Shown: piece by piece, positions 1 to 11,200 of the stretch | Layout: every line of letters starts with the position of its first letter | Numbering within the stretch: position 1 is the stretch's first letter | Assembly: GCF_003353055.1 (NCBI RefSeq) | Contig: NZ_QKWJ01000016.1 | Span: forward strand, 62,001-126,000 | Direction of reading: 5' to 3' | DNA: 64,000 nt | From: Cupriavidus lacunae | GTDB lineage: Bacteria; Pseudomonadota; Gammaproteobacteria; Burkholderiales; Burkholderiaceae | Program-made: the position numbers and the translations under genes | The notes under the pieces: generated by a model | The model's input: only the letters and a program-made list of their open reading frames with translations | Databases searched by the model: none | What the model was told of the DNA's origin: nothing

Positions 1-2123
1 CCGTTCTCGTCGAGCATCAGGCCATAGCGGCACTTGCCGACTTCGAGCTTGTTCCACGGGTTGGTGTACATCCAGTTCAGCAGCGCCACCGCGTCCGGGC
101 CCTGGATGTTGATTTTGCCGAGCGTCGATGCATCGAGGATGCCGACGCTGTTGCGCACCGCGAGGCATTCGCGCTTCACCGCCGCATGCAGGTCTTCGCC
201 CTTCTTCGGGAAGTACCACGGACGCTTCCAGTTGCCGACGTCCTCGAACAGCGCGCCATGCTCGACGTGCCATTCATGGATGCAGGTCTTGCGCACCGGG
301 TCGAGGAAGTCGCCGAGCTCGCGCCCCGCCAACGTGCCGAACGTGACCGGCGTGTAGTTGGGGCGGAACGTCGTCGTGCCGGTGTCGGGAATCGACTTGC
401 CGAGCGCCTGCGCCAGGATCCCCATGCCGTTGATGTTGCCGAGCTTGCCCTGGTCTGTGCCGAAACCCATCGCGGTGTAGCGCTTCACGTGTTCGACCGA
501 TTCGAAGCCTTCGCGCGCGGCGAGCAGGATGTCTGACGCGGCCACGTCGTTCTGGAAGTCGACGAACTGCTTCGGCCCGCGCGCGGCGGCCTCCTGGCTG
601 CCGACGAGCCACAGCGGCAGCAGTGCGCCTTCGGCGACGGCTGCCACCTTTGGCGCGGCGGGGCGCTTGGCGTTACTGATGCCAGCAGCCTTGGCAGCGG
701 CGGCCCCCGCTTCGATCGCGAGCGGCAGCGCCTGCGCCAGGCTGAACTCGCCCGCCGCCGCGCCAACGCTCGCCTCGGCCTGCATCGACTTGCCCGGCAC
801 GAAGCACACCTTCTCATCGTTCCACCGCGCCTTGCCGCCCGATTGCGCGAACAGGTGAAGGACCGGGCTGAGGCCGCCCGACATCGCGACCAGATCGCAC
901 GGGATCGTCGACACCTTGCGCCCGGTCTTGCCGTTTGCATAAGCCGCCACGTCGACTGACGAGACGTGCCGCTTGCCGGATGCAGCCGTCACCACTGCGC
1001 CATTCAGGACGGTCAGGCCCTGCCGCTTCGCGGCGGCCGGCAGCGCGCCATTGGTCGATGCGCGCGCATCGACGATCGTCACCTTCGCGCCGCACGCCTT
1101 CAGGTCGAGCGCCGCCTGGTAGCCGCGATCGTTGTTGGTGAACACGACCGCGTCGCGTCCCGGCAGCACGCCGTAGCGATGGATGTAGGTCGACACCGCC
1201 GACGCGATCATCACGCCCGGCAGGTCGTTGTTGCCGAACACAAGCGGACGCTCGTGCGCGCCGGTGGCCAGAATCACCCGCCTTGCACGGATCTTCCACA
1301 GCAGCTCGCGCGTGCCCTGGCGCTTCGCTGCCGGCAGGTGGTCGGTGAGGCGCTGCGTGACGGTCACGAGATTGTGGTCCTGATAGCCGAACGCGGTGCT
1401 GCGCGACAGGATCGTCACCTCCGGCATCTTGCGCAGTTCAGCCTCGATCTGCTCGGCCCACTGCAGCGCGGGCTTGCCGTTGATCTCGGCGCGACCGGAA
1501 AGCAGGCTGCCGCCAAGCTCGCACTGATCGTCGACCAGGATCACGCGCGCACCGGATACTGCCGCCGCATGCGCTGCCGCGAGGCCCGTCGGGCCGCCGC
1601 CAACCACCAGCACGTCGCAGTGCGCGTAGCACTTGTCGTAGCGATCGGCGTCGCGCACGTCGGGGGCCTTGCCAAGACCGGCCGCATGGCGGATCTTCTC
1701 TTCGTACTTCGGCCACATCTTGCGCGGCCACATGAAGGTCTTGTAGTAGAAGCCCGCGGGCATAAAGCGTGCGAACTTCTGGTTGATCGCCATGCGATCA
1801 CGTTCGAGATCGGGCTCCGCATTCACGCTCGTCGCGACCAGTCCGTGATACAGCTCGACTTCCGTCGCGCGCGCGTTCGGCACCGTATACGCGCCGCGTT
1901 CGAGCTGCACCACGGCATTCGGCTCCGCGACGTCCGCCGTCACGATGCCACGCGGACGGTGATACTTGAAGCTGCGCGCGACAAAGCGCACGCCGTTGGC
2001 GAGCAGCGCCGACGCGAGCGTGTCGCCCTGGAACCCCTGATACGTGCGTCCGTTGAACGTGAAGGTCAGCGGAACCGCGCGATTGATGCGGCCACCGGTG
2101 CCGAGACGGTCTTTCTGACTCAT
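1..2123 (-). CDS. soxA: Sarcosine oxidase subunit alpha, truncated by the window edge
   Basis: Large subunit of heterotetrameric sarcosine oxidase, which demethylates sarcosine to glycine in the cytoplasm; the alpha subunit binds NAD+ and carries the folate-binding half that receives the methylene group. The frame is open from an ATG at 2123 to base 1 (over 700 codons), so the C-terminal part lies outside. Near residues 170-180 there is a dinucleotide-binding loop, VVGGGPTGLAAA, and before it an N-terminal ferredoxin-like segment (FNGRTYQGFQGDTLASALLA) typical of SoxA. The far end (SVGILDASTLGKINIQGPDA) matches the aminomethyltransferase-like domain. Its ATG overlaps the soxD stop in an ATGA arrangement, so the two are translationally coupled. 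soxG would be expected just beyond the left edge. Confidence 0.93.
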   Translation of the reverse strand, partial: MSQKDRLGTGGRINRAVPLTFTFNGRTYQGFQGDTLASALLANGVRFVARSFKYHRPRGIVTADVAEPNAVVQLERGAYTVPNARATEVELYHGLVATSVNAEPDLERDRMAINQKFARFMPAGFYYKTFMWPRKMWPKYEEKIRHAAGLGKAPDVRDADRYDKCYAHCDVLVVGGGPTGLAAAHAAAVSGARVILVDDQCELGGSLLSGRAEINGKPALQWAEQIEAELRKMPEVTILSRSTAFGYQDHNLVTVTQRLTDHLPAAKRQGTRELLWKIRARRVILATGAHERPLVFGNNDLPGVMIASAVSTYIHRYGVLPGRDAVVFTNNDRGYQAALDLKACGAKVTIVDARASTNGALPAAAKRQGLTVLNGAVVTAASGKRHVSSVDVAAYANGKTGRKVSTIPCDLVAMSGGLSPVLHLFAQSGGKARWNDEKVCFVPGKSMQAEASVGAAAGEFSLAQALPLAIEAGAAAAKAAGISNAKRPAAPKVAAVAEGALLPLWLVGSQEAAARGPKQFVDFQNDVAASDILLAAREGFESVEHVKRYTAMGFGTDQGKLGNINGMGILAQALGKSIPDTGTTTFRPNYTPVTFGTLAGRELGDFLDPVRKTCIHEWHVEHGALFEDVGNWKRPWYFPKKGEDLHAAVKRECLAVRNSVGILDASTLGKINIQGPDAVALLNWMYTNPWNKLEVGKCRYGLMLDEN

Positions 2124-2452
2124 TTCTTGCCCCTTACTTGCGGTGCTGCTTGCGGTGTGCCTTGCGGCGCTTGAAGCGGTGCGTTTGCGCCAGGCTCGCC
2201 GAAGGTCTCGTAGCCCTTGATGTCATAGGTGACCGTATCGCGCTCGATCTTGAACCAGCGGCGGCAGCCCTGGGCGTGGATCCATTGCTCGCGATGCTCG
2301 CCCCGGGTATTGGTGCGCATGAACAGGTAGTCCCCCCATTCGCGGTCAGACAGCTTCTCGGTCTCGAGCGGGCGTGCGATGTCGGCCTCGCCGCCGCATG
2401 AGAATTCGGATTCGGCGCGCGGGCCGCACCATGGACATTCGATCAGCAGCAT
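2120..2452 (-). CDS. soxD: Sarcosine oxidase subunit delta
   Basis: Small zinc-binding subunit of heterotetrameric sarcosine oxidase, 110 residues against about 100 for the family. It opens MLLIECPWCGPRAESEFSC, giving the N-terminal Cys-x2-Cys and following Cys/His set that bind zinc, and contains the conserved DYLFMRTNTRGEHREQW stretch. The ATG at 2452 was chosen over an in-frame upstream ATG because AGGAGAAAGA lies just before it and the family starts here. The tail is Ala/Pro/Gln-rich and longer than usual. It sits between soxB and soxA in the standard order B-D-A and overlaps soxA by four bases. Confidence 0.94.
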   Translation of the reverse strand: MLLIECPWCGPRAESEFSCGGEADIARPLETEKLSDREWGDYLFMRTNTRGEHREQWIHAQGCRRWFKIERDTVTYDIKGYETFGEPGANAPLQAPQGTPQAAPQVRGKK

Positions 2453-2471
2453 TTCTTTCTCCTGGTGGCGT

Positions 2472-3716
2472 TCAGTGCGCGACGGCGGCGGCGCCGTGCT
2501 CATCGATCAGGTGGCCGGTATAGAAGCGGTCGAGCGCAAACGGTGCGTTCAGCGGATGCGGCTGGTCGCGCGCGATGGTGTGCGCGAACACCCAGCCCGA
2601 GCCCGGCGTCGCCTTGAAGCCGCCCGTGCCCCAGCCGCAGTTGAAGTAAAGGCCCTTCACGTCGGTCTTGCTGATGATCGGGCAGGCATCCGGCGACACA
2701 TCGACGATGCCGCCCCACTGGCGGTTCATGCGCACGCGCGAGAACACCGGGAACATCTCGACGATCGCCTGCAGCGTCCCTTCGATGACCTGGAAGCTGC
2801 CGCGCTGGCCGAAGCCGGTGTACTGGTCGATGCCCGCGCCGATCACAAGGTCGCCCTTGTCGGACTGGCTGATGTACGCGTGCACCGCGTTCGACATAAT
2901 CACCGAGTTGACGACCGGCTTGATCGGCTCCGACACCAGCGCCTGCAGCGGATGGCTCTCGATCGGCAGGCGCACGCCCGCCATGTCGGCGAGCGTGGTC
3001 GTGTTGCCGGCCGCGACCACCGCGACCTTCTTCGCCTTGATGAAGCCCTTCACCGTGTCGACACCGACGACCGCGCCGTGATCGCGCCGGATGCCGGTCA
3101 CCTGGCAGTTCTGGATGATGTCGACACCGGCCCGATCGGCACCCCGCGCGAAGCCCCACGCGACCGCGTCGTGCCGGGCGACGCCGGCGCGGCGCTGGAT
3201 CGAGGCGCCAAGCACGGGGTAGCGGCTGTTCAGGTTGATCGTCGGTTCGATCTCCTTGATCTGCTGCGGCGTCAGGAACTCCGCGTCGACGCCGTTCAGG
3301 CGGTTCGCGTTCACCCGGCGCTCGGTGTCGCGCACATCCTGCAGCGTGTGCGCCAGGTTCATCACGCCGCGCTGGCTGAACATCACGTTGTAGTTCAGGT
3401 CCTGCGACAGCCCTTCCCACAGCTTCATCGCCTTTTCGTAAAGCGCCGCGGATTCGTCCCACAGATAGTTCGAGCGGACGATCGTCGTGTTGCGCGCGGT
3501 GTTGCCACCGCCGATCCAGCCCTTCTCGAGCACGGCGACATTGGTGATCCCGTGCTCCTTCGCGAGGTAGTACGCAGTCGCGAGACCATGCCCGCCGCCA
3601 CCGACGATCACCACGTCATACTCGCGCTTGGGCTCCGGGCTCTTCCATTGCTTTTCCCAGTTCTCGTGATAAGACAGGCCGTTGCGGAACAGACTGAATA
3701 TCGAATAGCGGCTCAT
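2472..3716 (-). CDS. soxB: Sarcosine oxidase subunit beta
   Basis: Catalytic flavoprotein subunit of heterotetrameric sarcosine oxidase; it oxidises sarcosine through FAD/FMN. At 414 residues it is the standard length. After [20 protein letters not shown] comes the ADP-binding loop [17 protein letters not shown] near residue 35-50 and the DAO-family body; the C-terminal part has [15 protein letters not shown] and [16 protein letters not shown]. The ATG at 3716 was chosen over 3743 because it matches the family start and is preceded by GGAAGGGG. It follows sdaA closely (stop at 3733) and lies 20 bases ahead of soxD, consistent with one transcript. Confidence 0.95.
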   Translation of the reverse strand: MSRYSIFSLFRNGLSYHENWEKQWKSPEPKREYDVVIVGGGGHGLATAYYLAKEHGITNVAVLEKGWIGGGNTARNTTIVRSNYLWDESAALYEKAMKLWEGLSQDLNYNVMFSQRGVMNLAHTLQDVRDTERRVNANRLNGVDAEFLTPQQIKEIEPTINLNSRYPVLGASIQRRAGVARHDAVAWGFARGADRAGVDIIQNCQVTGIRRDHGAVVGVDTVKGFIKAKKVAVVAAGNTTTLADMAGVRLPIESHPLQALVSEPIKPVVNSVIMSNAVHAYISQSDKGDLVIGAGIDQYTGFGQRGSFQVIEGTLQAIVEMFPVFSRVRMNRQWGGIVDVSPDACPIISKTDVKGLYFNCGWGTGGFKATPGSGWVFAHTIARDQPHPLNAPFALDRFYTGHLIDEHGAAAVAH

Positions 3717-3732
3717 TTCGTGGACCCCTTCC

Positions 3733-5121
3733 TTAGCATTCAATGACGTTCACGGCCAGGCCGCCGCGCGACGTCTCCTTGTATTTCGTCTTCATGTCGG
3801 CGCCGGTCTCCCGCATCGTCTTGATCACCGAATCGAGCGACACATAGTGCTGGCCGTCGCCCTTCAGCGCCATGCGCGATGCGTTGAGCGCCTTGATCGC
3901 TCCCATCGCGTTGCGCTCGATACATGGGATCTGCACCAGCCCACCGACCGGATCGCAGGTCATCCCGAGGTTGTGCTCCATGCCGATTTCGGCGGCATTC
4001 TCAACCTGGTCTGGCGTGCCGCCCATCACCGCAGCGAGCGCGGCCGCGGCCATAGAGCACGCAACGCCGACCTCGCCCTGGCAACCGACCTCGGCGCCCG
4101 AGATCGACGCCGTCTCCTTGTAGATCATCCCGATCGCCGCTGCGGTCAGCAGGAACTCGACAATGCCGTCGTCATTCGAGCCCGGCACGAACTTCACGTA
4201 GTAATGGAGCACCGCAGGGATCACGCCGGCCGCACCGTTGGTCGGTGCGGTGACGACGCGGCCGCCCGCCGCGTTCTCTTCGTTGACGGCCATCGCGTAC
4301 AGGTTGACCCAGTCAAGCATCGACAGCGGATCGCGCAGCGATTCCTCGGAACGCGCGCGCAACCGGTTGTAGAGCTCGGCCGCGCGGCGTTTCACGCGCA
4401 TCGGGCCGGGCAGCTCCCCCTCGACCTTGCAGCCACGCTCGACGCAGGCAGCCATCGTCTGCCAGATCGCCAGCAGCCCGGCGCGCACGGAATCGGCCGG
4501 GCGCAAGGCACATTCATTGCGAAAGATCAGTTCGGCGATCGACAGCCCGCTGTCGCGGCACGCCTGGATCAGGTCGGCGCCGGTGAGGAAGGGATACGGC
4601 ACGTCGGCCGCCGCTCGCGCACCATTCACGCGATCACCATCGCGATTGACCACGAACCCACCGCCGATCGAGTAATACTCCTTTTCCACAAGCAACTGCC
4701 CCTGCTCGTCGAACGCCTGGAAGCGCATGCCGTTCGAATGCACGACGCTGCCTGCGCTGCCCATCAGACGGCGAAAGAAGCCGATGTGCTCCTTTTCGTC
4801 GAAGCCGATCTCATGCTTGCCAAGTAGCAACAAGCGCTTGTCCTTGCGGATCTGCGCGAGGCGCGGTTCAATAACGTCCGGGTCGATCCGGTCTGGCAAG
4901 CGCCCCTCAAGGCCAAGGAGCACCGCTTTGTCGGTGCCGTGGCCCTTGCCGGTTGCGCCGAGCGAACCGTACAGTTCCGCCCGCACGCGGCGCACGAAAC
5001 CGAGCAGGTTCGCATCCTCAAGGTGCGATACGAAGCGGCATGCGGCGATCATCGGGCCGACCGTGTGCGAACTCGATGGACCGATGCCGATTTTGAACAG
5101 GTCGAAAACGCTGACATTCAT
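3733..5121 (-). CDS. sdaA: L-serine ammonia-lyase (iron-sulfur type)
   Basis: Converts L-serine to pyruvate and ammonia with a labile [4Fe-4S] cluster. The 462-residue protein has the N-terminal beta domain with [13 protein letters not shown] (residues 12-24) and the alpha domain with [13 protein letters not shown]. The three cluster cysteines appear in [15 protein letters not shown] and [12 protein letters not shown]. As first gene of an operon with soxBDA it fits the flow sarcosine to glycine to serine to pyruvate. A decayed second copy lies at 12423-13278, and the two share upstream sequence. The gene is divergent from the AraC-type regulator at 5447. Confidence 0.95.
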   Translation of the reverse strand: MNVSVFDLFKIGIGPSSSHTVGPMIAACRFVSHLEDANLLGFVRRVRAELYGSLGATGKGHGTDKAVLLGLEGRLPDRIDPDVIEPRLAQIRKDKRLLLLGKHEIGFDEKEHIGFFRRLMGSAGSVVHSNGMRFQAFDEQGQLLVEKEYYSIGGGFVVNRDGDRVNGARAAADVPYPFLTGADLIQACRDSGLSIAELIFRNECALRPADSVRAGLLAIWQTMAACVERGCKVEGELPGPMRVKRRAAELYNRLRARSEESLRDPLSMLDWVNLYAMAVNEENAAGGRVVTAPTNGAAGVIPAVLHYYVKFVPGSNDDGIVEFLLTAAAIGMIYKETASISGAEVGCQGEVGVACSMAAAALAAVMGGTPDQVENAAEIGMEHNLGMTCDPVGGLVQIPCIERNAMGAIKALNASRMALKGDGQHYVSLDSVIKTMRETGADMKTKYKETSRGGLAVNVIEC

Positions 5122-5446
5122 CTGGCTGCCTCCCCTATTGCCTGGTAGGTGTCGTTGGATGTCAGTACATCAAAGCGTGGAATTTGCCGATAGAACAAAA
5201 GCGGCATCAACGTGGGACGCCGGCGCCAGGCGCGGGTCCAAACAGGCCGGAAGTTCGCTTTGGCGATGATTCGCGTCGGAAAAATACAAGTCCGCGGCAT
5301 GCGGATCGGCGACGCTGGCTGTGACGGAGCCGCGTCGTTCAGGTAGGCGGCGAGGGCTGCATGGATGCCGTACGCATCACCGGCGTTCGCTACCGATACG
5401 CCGCCGCCAGCAACCCAGATCCGCCCGCTTGCGCGAGCCTGTCAAG
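5122..5446. promoter_or_regulatory. Divergent promoter region of sdaA-soxBDA and the GlxA-type regulator
   Basis: This 325-base gap separates two divergent transcription units and must hold both promoters. The block at about 5160-5196, with GTACATCAAA and GATAGAACA as its most conserved parts, recurs with small changes upstream of the decayed sdaA copy (13347-13388). That conservation outside coding sequence marks it as a candidate operator, most simply for the adjacent AraC-family regulator. I did not assign -35 and -10 boxes. Confidence 0.6.
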
Positions 5447-6550
5447 ATGGATGCATCCATGACAACCGACGTTCCCATTTCCCCTGTCGCCGAGCCGGCG
5501 CCACGGCGCGTCCGCTTCGGCATCGTGCTGCTGCCGAACTTCACGCTGACCGCGTTTTCGGGTTTCGTCGACATGCTGCGGCTGTCGGCGGACGATGGCG
5601 ACTACAGCAAGCCGGTGCGCTGCGTCTGGAGCGTGATCGGAAACACACTCGCGCCCGTACGCGCGAGTTGCGGGATCCAGGTCGCGCCGTGGGAGACCTT
5701 CGACGACGCGGAGCCATTCGACTATGTGGTCGTGGTCGGCGGGCTACTGCACTCGGGACCACAGGCCGGACCTGAGACGCTTGACTTCATCCGTCGCGCG
5801 GCGGGCGGCGGCGCGACGATCGTGGGCATCTGCACCGGCGTTTTTGCGCTGATGCGCGCGGGCGTGCTCGAGGGGCACCGCGCCTGCGTCAGCTGGTTCC
5901 ACTACTGGGATTTTATAGAGCGCTTCCCGTCGGTGGATGCGGACCTGCTGATTGCCGACCGGCTGTTCGTGATCGACCGCCGGCGCATCACCTGCTCGGG
6001 CGGGCGCGCATCGATCGACGTCGCCGCCGCCATCCTGCTGCGCCACTTCGATCATGCCACCGTGCAGAAGGCGCTACGGATCCTGCTCGTCGGCGAGATG
6101 CAAAAAGGCAATGCACCGCAGCCGCATCCGCCCGGCCTCGAGCCCGCGACGCACCCAAAGGTCAAGCGCGCGATTCTGCTGATGGAGCAGCACGTCGGCC
6201 GGGCGCTCCCGCTTGAAGCGCTCGCCTGCAAGCTCGACCTGTCGCCACGCCAGCTCGAGCGCCTGTTCAAGGCGGAGACCGGCAAGAGTCCGCAGGCATT
6301 CGCCAAGCATGTGCGGCTACGGACCGCTGCGTGGTTGTTGACCAGCTCGGACCGCACAGTCGTCGACATCGCGTTGAGCTGCGGCTTTGCCGACGCATCA
6401 CACCTCGGCCGTGACTTTCGCAAACAGTTCGGCGTACCGCCTGCAGCCTACCGCGACCAGGGTATACATCCGGCCGAGTGGGCGCCGACCGATGTCGATG
6501 CCGGCGAGATCTCGGCGCTCACCGAAAACGAAAGCGAAAGCGAGTGTTGA
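5447..6550 (+). CDS. GlxA family transcriptional regulator (DJ-1/GATase1-like plus AraC HTH)
   Basis: 367-residue regulator with an N-terminal DJ-1/PfpI-like domain (VRFGIVLLPNFTLTAFSGFVD; nucleophile-elbow-like GICTGVF) and a C-terminal AraC/XylS pair of helix-turn-helices (LSPRQLERLFKAETGKSPQ, then VDIALSCGFADASHLGRDFR). This architecture is shared with GbdR, SouR and CdhR, which control glycine betaine, sarcosine and carnitine catabolism in Pseudomonas. Divergent placement next to sdaA-soxBDA makes a sarcosine/dimethylglycine-responsive activator of that operon likely; the effector is inferred. The start could be the ATG at 5447 or 5459; neither has a strong ribosome-binding site. Confidence 0.88.
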   Translation: MDASMTTDVPISPVAEPAPRRVRFGIVLLPNFTLTAFSGFVDMLRLSADDGDYSKPVRCVWSVIGNTLAPVRASCGIQVAPWETFDDAEPFDYVVVVGGLLHSGPQAGPETLDFIRRAAGGGATIVGICTGVFALMRAGVLEGHRACVSWFHYWDFIERFPSVDADLLIADRLFVIDRRRITCSGGRASIDVAAAILLRHFDHATVQKALRILLVGEMQKGNAPQPHPPGLEPATHPKVKRAILLMEQHVGRALPLEALACKLDLSPRQLERLFKAETGKSPQAFAKHVRLRTAAWLLTSSDRTVVDIALSCGFADASHLGRDFRKQFGVPPAAYRDQGIHPAEWAPTDVDAGEISALTENESESEC

Positions 6551-6557
6551 ACTTGCG

Positions 6558-6577
6558 CATCATGGAGTTTCATGATG
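6558..6577. repeat. Inverted repeat CATCATG-N6-CATGATG
   Basis: Perfect 7-base arms separated by GAGTTT, directly after the stop codon of the GlxA-type regulator and about 160 bases ahead of adhC. No T-run follows on either strand, so an intrinsic terminator is not well supported; an operator for the formaldehyde dehydrogenase gene is possible. Confidence 0.4.
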
Positions 6578-6737
6578 ATGAAATTACGCCGCTCGGCGTT
6601 CCAGTGCCCCTGCTCGCTATTACGGCCGTCGGCCAGCATGCGTCAGTCTTCGGACAAGTGCACGCCCACCGGGGCCATCACAATCGTCGGTCCAGCTATA
6701 GTTTGGCGCCATGAGCTTATATCGATAGGAGAGATCC

Positions 6738-7844
<1,107 letters not shown>

Positions 7845-7857
7845 GGACGGCGCCGAC

Positions 7858-8019
7858 ATGGAACTGCTGTCCGAACACGGCTGCCACGGTGGCCTGCCGG
7901 GCGAGGCCGATGCCTGGGATTTTGGCGTGGGCGCGGGCTTCTACGTCGATGCCACCGAAGCGCCGTGGAACCAGCCAATGACGGGTCGCGCGCCGCCCCC
8001 TCCTGGTTGCCGGTCCTGA
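7858..8019 (+). pseudogene. Remnant of S-formylglutathione hydrolase (fghA/frmB)
   Basis: Fourteen bases after frmA an ATG opens a 53-codon frame. It starts like the family ([12 protein letters not shown]) and then jumps to [20 protein letters not shown], which belongs about 90 residues further into the usual ~280-residue esterase. Family similarity ends after TEAPWNQ at about 7974, and the frame ends at 8017-8019. Both an internal deletion and loss of the 3' two thirds are therefore present. The serine-containing GHSMGGHGA motif is absent, so no activity is expected. The next step of the pathway must be supplied by another locus. Confidence 0.85.
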
Positions 8020-8274
8020 CCCACGTGGTGAACTATGCACTGATCTCGACACGAGCCGGGTCGGAGAACATAGGACATCACTTCAGTGTGCTGTTTGGCC
8101 TGACAACCGCCGGGTGGGGGTCCCGCAACGCCCGGGCAGCCGGAAGAATTGAGTACGCTCCGAGCGGGAGCCAGGGCCACGCGCAAGCGCACCGCATCTC
8201 GTTCGACGGGCCCTGCCCGCCTTGATAAGATCTAATCGTTGACTGTCGCTGGCCCCATCAGGGGGACAAGCCCC

Positions 8275-11200
8275 ATGCGCTGCGCAAGGTGCGGGTTCGA
8301 GAATCCGGCAGGCGCCAAATTCTGTGAGGAATGTGGCGCCAAGCAGGTGCGCGTCTGCCCGGGCTGCGGGCAAGAGGCGGCTGCGAGCGCCAAGTTTTGC
8401 AGCGAATGCGGCGCACCGCTGGGCGCTCCCGTAAGCGCCCCCGCTGCCTCAAGCGGGGCCCCCCGTGCCACGGCAACTGCGTCCAGCACCCCCATCGACT
8501 ACACCCCTCCCTATCTGGCCGAGCGCATCCTGGCCGCGCAGGCAGAGATGGAAGCCCGCGGCCTGGCGGACGGCGAGCGCAAGATGGTCACCGCGCTGTT
8601 CGCGGACATGGCCGGCTCGACCGCGCTGATCCATGACCTCGATCCCGAAGACGCCCGCCGCCTGATCGACCCCGTGCTGGCGTTGATGATGGAGGCCGTG
8701 CATCACTATGAGGGATTTGTGGCCAAGTCGATGGGCGATGGCATCCTGGCGCTATTCGGTGCGCCAATCGCGAACGAAGACCATCCGCAGCGGGCCTTGC
8801 TGGCGGCGCTGCGCATGCAGGAAGCCATGCGCCATTACGCCGACGGCGTACGCCTCGGCCAGGGCATCGCGCTGCAGATCCGTGTCGGCATCAACTCCGG
8901 CGAAGTGGTGGTGCGCACGATCCGCATCAAGGATTTGCACACCGACTACGACCCAGTGGGCAATTCGATCCATATTGCTTCGCGCATGGAGAGCATCGCA
9001 GTGCCCGGCTCGATTGTCGCAAGCGAACACACCCGCAACCTGACTGAAGGCTATTTCGCGTTCAAGGCCCTCGGCGCGACGCCAATCAAGGGGCTGCCCG
9101 AGCCGCTCGCAGTCTTCGAAGTCCTCGGCCTCGGCCCGCTGCGCACCCGGCTGCAGGTGTCGGCCAGCCGCGGGCTGGCGCGCTTTGTCGGGCGCACCCG
9201 GGAACTCGAACAGCTGCAAGAAGCGCGGGCACGGGCACGGGCCGGACATGGGCAGATTGTCGGCGTGGTCGGCGAGCCAGGGGTCGGCAAGTCACGGCTT
9301 TGCCACGAGTTCAAGCTGCTCGCGCCGCGCGATTGCCTGGTGCTCGAAACCTTCTCGGTTTCGCACGGCAAGGCCTACCCCTATCTGCCACTGATCGAGC
9401 TGCTGCGGAACTACTGTCAGATCACGGCGCAAGATGACGAGCGCAGGCGGCGCGAGAAGCTCACTGGCAAGCTCCTGACGCTGGACCGCGCGCTCGAAGA
9501 AAGCCTGCCGTATCTTTTCCACCTGCTGGGGGCCATCGAGCCGGGCTCGGCGTTGGTGCAGATGGACACCCAGATCCGCCAGCAGCGCACCTTCGAGGCA
9601 ATCAAGCGGCTGCTCGTGCGCGAAAGCCTGACCCAGCCACTGGAGCTGATCATCGAAGATCTACAGTGGCTTGACAGCGAAACCGAGGCCTTTCTTGGCT
9701 TCCTGGGCGAGAGCGTGGCCAGCGCCCGCATCCTGCTGCTGGTCAATTTCCGGCCCGAGTACCGGCACGACTGGAGCCGCAAGAGCTACTACACCCAGCT
9801 ACGCCTGGATCCGCTGGGCGAAGCCGAAGCCCGGGACCTGCTGCGCGCCCTGCTGGGCGATGCCGCCGGCCTGGCTCCGCTCGAGCACCTGATCCTGGCG
9901 CAGACCGAAGGCAATCCCTTCTTCATCGAGGAAGTGGTGCAGGATCTGGTCGAGGGCCAGGTGCTGCGCGGCGAGCGCGGGCATTACCGTCTCGAGCAGG
10001 TCCCCGCCAAGCTGCACATCCCGGCCACCGTGCAAGGGGTGCTCGCCGCCCGCATCGACCGCCTCCAGCCAGCCGAGAAAGCGATGCTGCAGACGCTGGC
10101 GGTGATCGGCAAGGTATTTCCCTGGAGCCTGCTCGCGCGCGTCGTCGAGCAGCCCGAGGACACAACCAAGAGCCTGCTGGCGCGGCTGCAGGCCGGGGAA
10201 TTCATCTACGAGCAGCCGGCGTTTCCGGAGGTGCAGTACAGCTTCAAGCATGCACTGACCCAAGAGGTGACCTACGGCTCCCTGCTGAGCGAGCGGCGTC
10301 GCGCGCTGCATGAGCGCACCGCCCAGGCAATCGAAGCGCTGTTCAGCGCCCAGCTTGAGGAGCACTGCAGCGAGCTGGCCTATCACTTCAGCCGCAGCGG
10401 CAACACGCAGAAGGCGGTGGAATACCTGCACCGCGCCGGGCGCCAGGCCGTGCATCGCTCGGCCGACGCCGAGGCGGTCACGCACCTCACCATGGCCCTG
10501 GCCTTGCTCGCAACGCTACCCGATGCGCCCGAGCGCGCGCGGGAAGAACTCGCAGTCCAGCTCACCCTCGGCCCGGCCTGGATGGCCAACAAGGGCTTCG
10601 CTGCCCCGGAAGTGGAGGCAACCTACTCGCGGGCGCTCGCGCTGTGTCGGCAGCTCGGGGAGACGGTCCAGGTGTTCCCTGCCCTGCTCGGACTGCGCAC
10701 CTATTACACGGTCCATGCCGAACTCCGGACCGCGCGCGAGCTGGCGGGGCAACTGCTTGCGCTGGCCAAAGAGGCGCAGGACCCTGCGTTGCTGGTCCAG
10801 GCGCATCGGGCGTTAGGCGCCAATTTGTCCTATCTCGGCGAACTGGCTCCCGCCCGTGCACAGCTGGAGCAGGCCATGGCTCTCTATGATCCAAGGCAGC
10901 ACCGGTCGCATGGCTTCATTTATGGATTGGAACCCGGCGTACAGGGGCTGGCGCTGATTGCCATGGACCTGTGGTTGCTCGGCTATCCGGATCAAGCCTG
11001 GGCGCGTAGCCAGGAAGCGCTCGCCTTGACCCAAACCCCTGCCCATCCTTCGGACTCGGCCGATGCCCTGTTGGCCGCCGCCGAGGTCCGGCTGCTGCGC
11101 GGCGAAGTGCAGCCGGCACAGGATCTCGCACAGGCACTCATCGCTCTCGCAACCGATTACGGCCTGCCGTACGGGTTGGCTTGCGGAACCATCCTGTCGG

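Noticed and set aside
966..2174. 402-codon plus-strand open frame over soxA
   Set aside because: Antisense to soxA; no ribosome-binding site or recognisable motif.
2379..3746. 455-codon plus-strand open frame over soxB
   Set aside because: Antisense shadow of a well-supported sarcosine oxidase gene, with low-complexity Arg/Val/His content.
6558..6577. Intrinsic terminator after the GlxA-type regulator
   Set aside because: The CATCATG/CATGATG stem is weak and has no T-run; kept only as an inverted repeat.
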